Below are positions 56,526 through 64,000 of a DNA stretch of 64,000 nt, in pieces. Made by a program: the position numbers and the translations under genes. The stretch spans positions 2,085,111 to 2,149,110 of the forward strand of contig LNGK01000010.1 in NCBI GenBank assembly GCA_001510575.1. The letters run 5' to 3'. The notes under the pieces are model-generated. The model was given only the letters and a program-made list of their open reading frames with translations, was not told the origin of the DNA and ran no database searches. Position 1 is the first letter of the stretch, and each line of letters opens with the position of its first letter. This DNA comes from Knoxdaviesia capensis. Lineage: Eukaryota > Ascomycota > Sordariomycetes > Microascales > Gondwanamycetaceae.

Positions 56526-59500
56526 AAAGTGAGCAAGACTGAAGCCTGACCACCACTGACAAAATAGCGCTGGCTGAGAAGAGGGGGATATCTCTCTGTC
56601 ACACGTTCCCTCCTCCCTAGAGAACCTATCGGTGAGAGAGGACAAGAGGAATCGAAAAAGTGACTTGCTCTCTCGCTACCACACACACTTCTCTGGGTTG
56701 GGCATGAATGCCGAATACTCCCCCGTCCCACTACCTATGCTTCTAGCGCGTTCGTTAGGCGGCCTTGCTTGTTGCATGAGACCTTGACCAGGGTTCCAAT
56801 GAAACCGAGAGGGGAGACACAGTGGGGGATGGATGGACAACGCAGATGGCGTATTGCATCGATTGACTGACGAGGGACACGATGGATGATGAAAAGTTCA
56901 AAACAACACCAAAAAAAACATTGAATGCCTCCACCACTGGACAGGGACATACATCTTGTTGCTGTTTCCTCTCCCATATGGGCCACTGGGAATACTACCA
57001 CACCGTCTTTGTATATAGTTCGAATGAATGCTGTTTTGCTCGGGCGGGTTTAACGAGCCTGTGAGACTGAAATGAAAACAAGAAACGACCTCTACTATAC
57101 CTTGACCAGAATCATTTAATCCCGGTGCTGTATGACGCTTGTCTCTTGTGCCGTGCTCGGCTCTCTAAACATCTCTGGCAAGTCCCGGTTCCAGATATGC
57201 AGCCAGCCGGAGATAGCACAGCGTTTCCGCACCCTGAGGGGAGCATGCCGGTAGCACAACATGTCCGTTTGTGGATGGTGACTTTGATCACATGGCCCTG
57301 GATCGGGAAGCAAATGTTTGCCTTTCGCTATCCGCAACACCCACCCGTGAGCTAGTCGATGCATCTTGTGTGTTCCGGCCAGCCTGCGGTTCCATTAAGA
57401 GCTTGGCCGTCAACAGCCGACGTATCGCAAGGGGTGTGAAGCACATCCACGCCACATAAACACCTCTATAGGCCAGTTCCAGTTGACGACTCTACCCGGA
57501 ACTTGCGCTCAGACGGGCTGTCCAGCCATCCTTACCAGGTTGGCTGCCAACGATACGACAGCACACAGCACACGGCTGCTATCTGAACGAGAAACGAGGA
57601 TATCTTGGGCGGACATTCCGAAGATGCCACTGTGGCACTGCAAACAGTGAATAGACACATATCATCATTATGTGTATCTCGGCCCACACCGTGGGGGATA
57701 TAGATATGCAACGCTGGTCTGGATGGAGGGGCAAAAAGAAAAGAAATAAGCCGCCTATATTGGGCACAAGGAAACCGCGGACTGACGACTGTCAAAGTGT
57801 CTCATGGTGAAAATGACAGATCAAAAATCCGATGTCTGCTAAAAAAGCCGATGTTTATGAAAAAAAAAAAGATATGCAGCGTGAGCGGTAGTGAGGGAGG
57901 ACATGTCCGGGGCCTGCTCCTGGTGGACTGGCCTGATTGATGATCTGGCGTCTGGACTCTGGACTGCCTCTGTCCTGACCGTTTGGATGCAGGTCTGCAT
58001 GCATGGATGTTTGCTTGTGTGGGTGGGTGTAAACGGGGATGTTGCATCGCAGCACCACCACCACCCACCAGATCCAGAACCTGACCACTCTCGTGAGAGG
58101 ACCGTACATAGATACTGGGGCAGCCGCGGCCGTTTCGCCGGGTTTGGCGTTGGCACGCCGAAGAATTTTCCACAGGCCGGACCCTGGCCTGACCAATTGT
58201 GTCTGAGGGGGGTTTAGAGAGGGACTGAAGTGTTGATAGCCACGTATGGCGACTGACCGACTCACCGACTAGACTGAGACACCTAAAGACACACAAAGGG
58301 AGTAGCGGAGGCACTGAGACACTGCTAACATCACAACAGCGTCAAAGACCACGACTTCAGCCCTAATGGTTTGATCTATCGCGAATGGCGGTGACGACCC
58401 TGTTGGAAGTTGAATGCTGGTGCCCGAGACTGATGGCAAGTTTCGGTGAAATTCCGTATAAAAGAATTCGTGGGATAAAAAAAAAGCTATTTTTAGATGC
58501 CATGATCCTGCTGTTGGTTCATTTGTTTGCTTGCTTGCTGCCCGGAAACCAGTTTTTTGTGCGCTGTGGGGAAGCCTTGACGCCCAGCTCATGGTTGGAG
58601 ATCGAGTCACCTTCTAGTTCGTGATGGTGTCTACGTCCCGCCGTGACATCGTGATAAGCCAGTAGACGTGTGCCAATCCCAAACCACTGTTAGCTCGCCA
58701 AACCCTTCAGGTGTCCGGCCAGGGCCAGCCATGACTCTGAAGAATAGCAGGAACGGTAGCGAACTGGTAATCGAGGGTATCTGATGCTGTTAGTTGTTGG
58801 TTAGCAAGGCGGTCTCGATGTTTGCTTGTCAAAACTGGAATATATCGCTCATCATAACTCTCTGTAGCATGTACTGTGACGGCCAACCAAAGCGTTTGCT
58901 TCTAGAAGCCGCAGAGTGTGGATCACAACAGATGCAGCATATCCACAGTGTTCCCACTATGCAAGCTGTGAAAGGTATGCATACCGGAGTTATGCATATG
59001 ATTTCGTAGTGGCCTTCAAATGTTCTGCGTTCCGGGGAAAGCTTTCACGTCAAACACCGGCAGAGCACTCTCTCTGAGTCTTTGATGTCATGACTTGAAG
59101 AATGAGAGATACTCACCTGAAACCACTACTAAATAAGTTTTGCTCATTATCGCCTGGAAGAGTGCTATGATGTGGCGTGAAGAGAATACAGAAAGGCCAG
59201 TGTGCGATATCCAAGGCCATGACTGGCAAATGCGGTCAAGTTAGGCGGATACCTACCACATTTCACAAGTTGAAGGCGAAAAGTTCCGGTGGAGTGACCA
59301 GGGGAGACGCAAAGGTGGATATGTCTGTACTGTACAGTAGAGTACTGCACTTGTCGCGTAGATACTGTACGCATGCAATGTGGGCTTCGTTACCAGGCGG
59401 GATCCATAGCTTTTTGCTCCTCCAGAAACCAAACCTGGATGTCGTCCTGTGCCCACTCTTTCTAGACTCAAAATCTCGCCGTGTTGCCACCTTGCAGGCT

Positions 59501-61978
59501 TGCCCCATCGCACGCAGCCGTTTTCGCCGTAAAAGTACAGAAAGGACATCTGTGTCCGTTGCTGGCACTGATCCGTGCCGATGTGTGATCAACGCATTCT
59601 GTGTAATCTCGCAGATGGACCTGGTTTCGAATATTGCGGAGCCTTTGAGCGGACATAGTCCATCAGGGTAGGTAGGCCAGAGAACATGCTCGGTTTCTGC
59701 TAGAGTGTGGCGGACAGCAATAGCACTGGAATTATGCAACCTCCACGCCGCGGTCTGGAACTCTGGATCAGCCAAACATCGGGATGAACGAAAGCACAGA
59801 AAAAGGAACAAAAGCCCATCCCGCAAAAAGAAAAAAAAAAGTTTTCACATGAAGGTCCAGGATCAGACGGGAATTTCTCAACTGATCAGCGAACTCGGCC
59901 GTGCCCCAGCCCGCCCGGAACGAGACTGAAAGTGAATTTGTCGATACATCACATCGTCCAGAAGGGTGAAAACCAATTTCGGTACGTAGCAGTGCAGACG
60001 CGGCCGCAGGCAATAAAACCTGTGATATATGTCAGTGTCGTGAGACGGTTCATGTAGGCACTGTAGGTGTGAATCGGACCAGGGGCAAGAAAGCCCTATC
60101 ATTCCAGCATTTCTTCAGAGCCACAGAAGGTCTGACGGCAAGCGGATGGACGGCCGCCGGTGTTTGGCGCCCCAACTCGCACAACCGAGATCACCACCGT
60201 CCGGCACAGGTTCGTATATCATGTATTTCCAAGTGGAACTTTTTGCATTGGCGCGAGATCGGCGATGGCTTCATTTCTCCAAGGCGTGGCATGTTCTCGT
60301 CCGGATCGCGCACATGGAAATGTGATGCAAAGACATCGCCGGTCGTATAAAGTGCACCCGCAAATGGCCGACCGTGGCGTTCCCCCGAACGAAAACGAGA
60401 TACACAGCCAAACGGAGATGAGTGCAGCGTCAGCACCAAAAACGGCAGAGATATGGATCGATGACTGGACACTGTGAATGTCCGAGGTGGCTTTTCAGGG
60501 GAAGCCATGTGAAGGGGGGAACTTGGCAGAAGTTCCGGCCGCTCTGCAGCCAAGATGGAATTTTTCTCCCTCCGTGGTTTAGTGTTGATCAGAAGACAAG
60601 ACATAACCCCGGTCCCCGTCGTTCCTGCCTTTCCTTTGCTCCTTCCACCGCAGGAAATGTGAAAAGTGACCAGGAAACCTGTCAGTTTCTGCATCGCAGA
60701 TTTTTGGACGCTGGCAGATAGACGAACAGGGCCTCTGTTCTGCTTATTTCTTTTTCTAAGGTACTGACCTAGTCGACACCACAAAATTGCCCTTTACCGC
60801 ATGCCCTGCCCTTGTCTACCCGTTAATTGACTTGTAATTTACCAGGGGGGCAAAACATCAACAAGTCAAAGACCGGGCCGACGAAAAGAAAGGACACCAA
60901 CTGACCACGGCCGTGGGTGCAAAGGAAGGAGCGAATGTCTGGAACCTGCCTGGACAGCAATCCTGCCAACAGTCCGAGGCCATTGTCACATGGCCCGGCA
61001 TTTGAGGGTTGGATTGGGAAAGAACAACCAACCCGCGGGAGTTCGTTCTTGCCAACCCAACCCTTTTGCTTTGTTGAGCGACATCGCAATGGGTTGCAAT
61101 TAGTCAGCGCGCACCCATCCCAACTTATCAGTCCATGGAAGGAAGGACCGGCCAGCCTGCAACCAATATTGAAAACCACCTGGACCAACAGAAAAAAAAC
61201 CGAAAATGGAAGTTACATCGACCGTTCGATGGCGTGTCCACCGCATGCTGCTTCCCAAATAGGGACATTGTATCCGGCGGAAACAGTTTGGAACGTTATG
61301 GCACTGGGAAGGTGCAAGGGGACCTGGGTTCCTTCTGCAAATTCTGCTCGATTCAGGGTGTTTACGGGGAAGTTGCTCAGATGCACGAGAAAGACAGCAT
61401 CAATTTACAATTCTGCTAGACTATGGTGGTGTCAACTTGGTGTTTCGTTGTCTCCTGGGCTACCGCACCCTGCCCTGGCCTAAAACCTCGATTATTCGTT
61501 TTTAGCGTACCGCATTTGCTCTGCATGCTGGCAGGGGCGTAGATGACGCTTAATCTTGAAAATATCACCACTTCGTCAGTTTACAGACAGCAAGAAAAAG
61601 GGGCAACCAGACCAGTTGGCTTGTGATGCAAGTGTGTGTACGAGTATGAAGGACATATGTACTGTACACTACGTTGGCTAAGCCATACAACGAAAAAAGG
61701 AAATTGTAATTGTAACCCACCCAGAGTTCTTGTCTCTCTCCGTTTCTGTCCCAGGCACATGTGGACGGATGGACATGCCGCCTCTCGAACAGAACAGAAT
61801 GGTCCGGATGCACGAACCACCGACCGTGACTGCAGCCACTCTCGTAGTCGTTCCACCGCTCTATAAACCCGCCTGCCTTTGCCTTGCGACTGCCGGCCAG
61901 ATGGCCAGGAAGTATGCACATATTCCGGCTTGGTAGTGTTTGATAAATCTCCTGGCAACCACTGCCAGCACCTCACCC
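56526..61978. other. Gene-poor region
   Basis: Several frames of 100-200 residues occur on both strands (for example 59263-59826, 60191-60784 and 60917-61483). None has a recognisable motif, signal, intron logic or coding bias. I see nothing that I can call. Confidence 0.5.
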
Positions 61979-62205
61979 ATCGCTCCTTCCCTTTGCCATC
62001 TTCACAATCGCTCCTTCCTGGGCTACTGGCATGTGTGTAAACTTTACATATCGCGATTGTGTATGTGTATTTCGAACCCCAAGAGTCTAGTGAGTTTGAC
62101 TCGAAGCATGTTGTTAATTTCAAGATTCATAACAGCCGCTCCTTCGAATCACCGCGATGATGGCTTCAAGGGTCGCCGTGGGATTTTCTTTTTCTTTTTT
62201 TCTTC
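61979..62205 (+). repeat. Direct duplication, copy 1
   Basis: This copy matches 62306-62555 over about 200 bases with mostly single-base differences. It starts with ATCGCTCCTTCCCTTT and ends in GGCTTCAAGGGTCGC followed by a T/C-rich tract. Confidence 0.85.
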
Positions 62206-62305
62206 TCTTTTCCTCTCCCCTATAAAGCCCTCCGGTTGAAAAGGGCACACACATAGTAACACGTTGAGCGAAGAAGGAGCTCCTTATCACTCTTCTTCTG
62301 CCCTA

Positions 62306-62555
62306 ATCGCTCCTTCCCTTTCTATCTTCACGATCGCTCCTTCCCGGACTTCGCGCCTTCCCTAGAGGCATACCATATGTGTGTAAACTTAACATGTCGC
62401 GATTGTGTATGTGTATTTCGAACCCCAAGAGTCTAGTGAGTTCGACTCGAAGCATGTTGTTGATTTCCAAATTCATAACAGCCTCTCCTTCGAATCACCG
62501 CGATGATGGCTTCAAGGGTCGCGGCCGTGGCTTTTTTTTTTCCTTTTCTTTTTTT
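62306..62555 (+). repeat. Direct duplication, copy 2
   Basis: This is the second copy, with start-to-start spacing of about 327 bases. It shares GTGTATTTCGAACCCCAAGA and CACCGCGATGATGGCTTCAA with copy 1. It contains an extra segment (CGGACTTCGCGCCTTCCC) near its left end. Confidence 0.85.
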
Positions 62556-64000
62556 CTATTTTCCCTGCCACGTATTTTTTTGCATATATATGTCCTGTGA
62601 TATGATAGCCGCCCAGGACCAGAACCCAGAGCGGCCAGACCCAGCACCAAGGTAATCGTATCACAGACTCGGAGGATTTCTGTTCCCTGGTGCGCTATAC
62701 CACATGCAATAATCGTCCGGGAGAGGTGGTCTTTTCCGCCTCGCTTTGGGTTGTGGCCTTGTCCGTTCTAGTCACACCGCAATTGGCTGCAGCGAGTGAG
62801 AAGTCCTCTTGTGATATCGGTTCAATAGTTCAACTGCCCTGTACCACCAACCACCCGGGAAGCCTAGTGGCACAGACTCTTCAGTAGTGCGTGACTGGAC
62901 GTTGAAAATGGAACCTATAGGTAATTGTGTGTTTGTGTGTGAGGCTGCGTATGAGGTTACATTTGCTCCCCAATTTACCCGCCACCCTCAAAGTCTTTCC
63001 TCCAATATCCGTCTTTTGTGACTTCGCGCACCTGTGCGGGCGTCGCGGTGAGAGGAAACTGCTGGAGTGGGGTGGTTCCTCTGCTGCTCCCGCCTCACCC
63101 TGATCGTCGAAACTTTGGCCAGAGTATTATTAGGGCAACATCATGCTGTGATGCCAAAGGCACCCGCACTTTCTCCGTATGCAGTCAAGTCTGCGTGCCA
63201 CTGTCTCGGCCGGATGGGGCCTTGCTAATGCACGGAGTAGCGACTATGGCGGCGATGGGCAAAAGGAAATATATCAGATCAATTCCCGACTAGGCTAGCA
63301 CGGCTCTCAGTTGATGCATCACATTCTCAAGCGCAGCAAGATGGGGCTGGCAAACCTGTCATATGGGCGCTTCTTTTTCTTTTTTTCTTTTTCTCCAGTC
63401 CCCCTCCCCAGATCGTGCGCCCGCGCGCCATAGCCAAGATCCCGATGCAAGTGATATGTCTGATTGCCGCGAGTAGCCCTCCGGGCAAAATTCTCACAAC
63501 CTGTCATGCGAGTATCTTGCCTAAACTGCCAGGCAGAGCGGCTCGTGTAAGTGGGATGGATGTGCAGACCACGAGCTGAAGATTTCTGGGTTCAAAGAAA
63601 GCTGAAGATCTCAACCTGTCGACAGATTGGCTGGCCGCTATGCTCGCTCTGCCAGGCCTCCAGGCAGTAGGTATGTCACCTTACGCAGTGGCGGTGTAAG
63701 CAGGACAGCCTTACTCTGCATATAGCTGCTGCTCCGGGGCGACTTGGCACGCACTGCGTGACGTACAACCCCGAGACCCAACGGCAGCCTTGGTCTCTTT
63801 GGCCGAGCATAAGCGCCGGGCTCACCGGACCCGGAGACCGGCAAGCGGCAAACACAGGCCGATGGTGGACTTAGGGCGACGTGGAGGCTGTGGGAGACCT
63901 GCAGCAAAACAAAGGCAAGGACAGACTAAGTGGGTTGAAAATATGGAGGCTCTAGGCTACAAGGGGGGACGAATTTACCGTGCTCCAGCCGGCACTACCA
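62556..64000. other. Gene-poor right edge
   Basis: Short frames only. I see nothing that I can call; a gene may begin beyond the window. Confidence 0.45.

Noticed and set aside
54852..56645. Minus-strand 597-residue frame
   Set aside because: It is the antisense of the esterase gene, with Val/Gly/Ala-rich composition and no motif.

Overview
The window is genomic DNA of a filamentous ascomycete (Pezizomycotina). Genes are split by short GT-AG introns with TACTAAC-type branch points. Leaders are long and CT-rich, coding exons are GC-rich, and intergenic DNA is AT-richer with interstitial TTAGGG-type telomere motifs. Recognisable products are fungal: the NST1 stress protein, a Sch9-type AGC kinase, a Rho2-type GTPase, Vps35, Tma20/MCT-1, mitochondrial ribosomal protein mL40 and a tannase/feruloyl esterase. 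Species cannot be named from this window alone.

Left end (1-8 kb) looks accessory. It holds the 3' end of a cysteine-rich protein, a solo Pol-beta-like nucleotidyltransferase interrupted near its C-terminus by an in-frame TAG, a CpG-free AT-rich block resembling RIP or deamination damage, and a 720-residue protein I do not recognise, with a TATA box and probable leader introns.

Core block (8.5-46 kb) contains Tma20 (-), the Sch9-type kinase (-), a type I membrane protein (+), NST1 (-), Rho2 (+), mL40 (-), a Nif3/YqfO-type small protein (-), a catalytically dead M28B peptidase homologue of the Tre1/transferrin-receptor type (+), Vps35 (-) and a three-span membrane protein (+). Most are conserved housekeeping or signalling genes. 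Sch9 (TOR branch), Rho2 (cell integrity) and NST1 (salt stress) share growth/stress themes, and Vps35 with the M28B homologue share endosomal sorting. There is no operon logic and the proximity may be accidental.

Right end (46-64 kb) is gene-poor: a secreted, probably GPI-anchored PEBP-fold protein (+), a frameshifted phosphotransferase (APH-like) fragment (-), a secreted tannase-family esterase (+), then about 7.5 kb with no convincing gene but a diverged direct duplication.

The most notable observations are: a 6-nucleotide microexon next to a GC-AG intron in Rho2; two genes (the nucleotidyltransferase and NST1) whose reading frame continues convincingly past a TAG stop; the complete loss of the zinc-ligand set in the M28B homologue; and the orphan 1.8-7.8 kb gene pair beside the CpG desert. 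All gene models are read by eye from the sequence; no searches were run.
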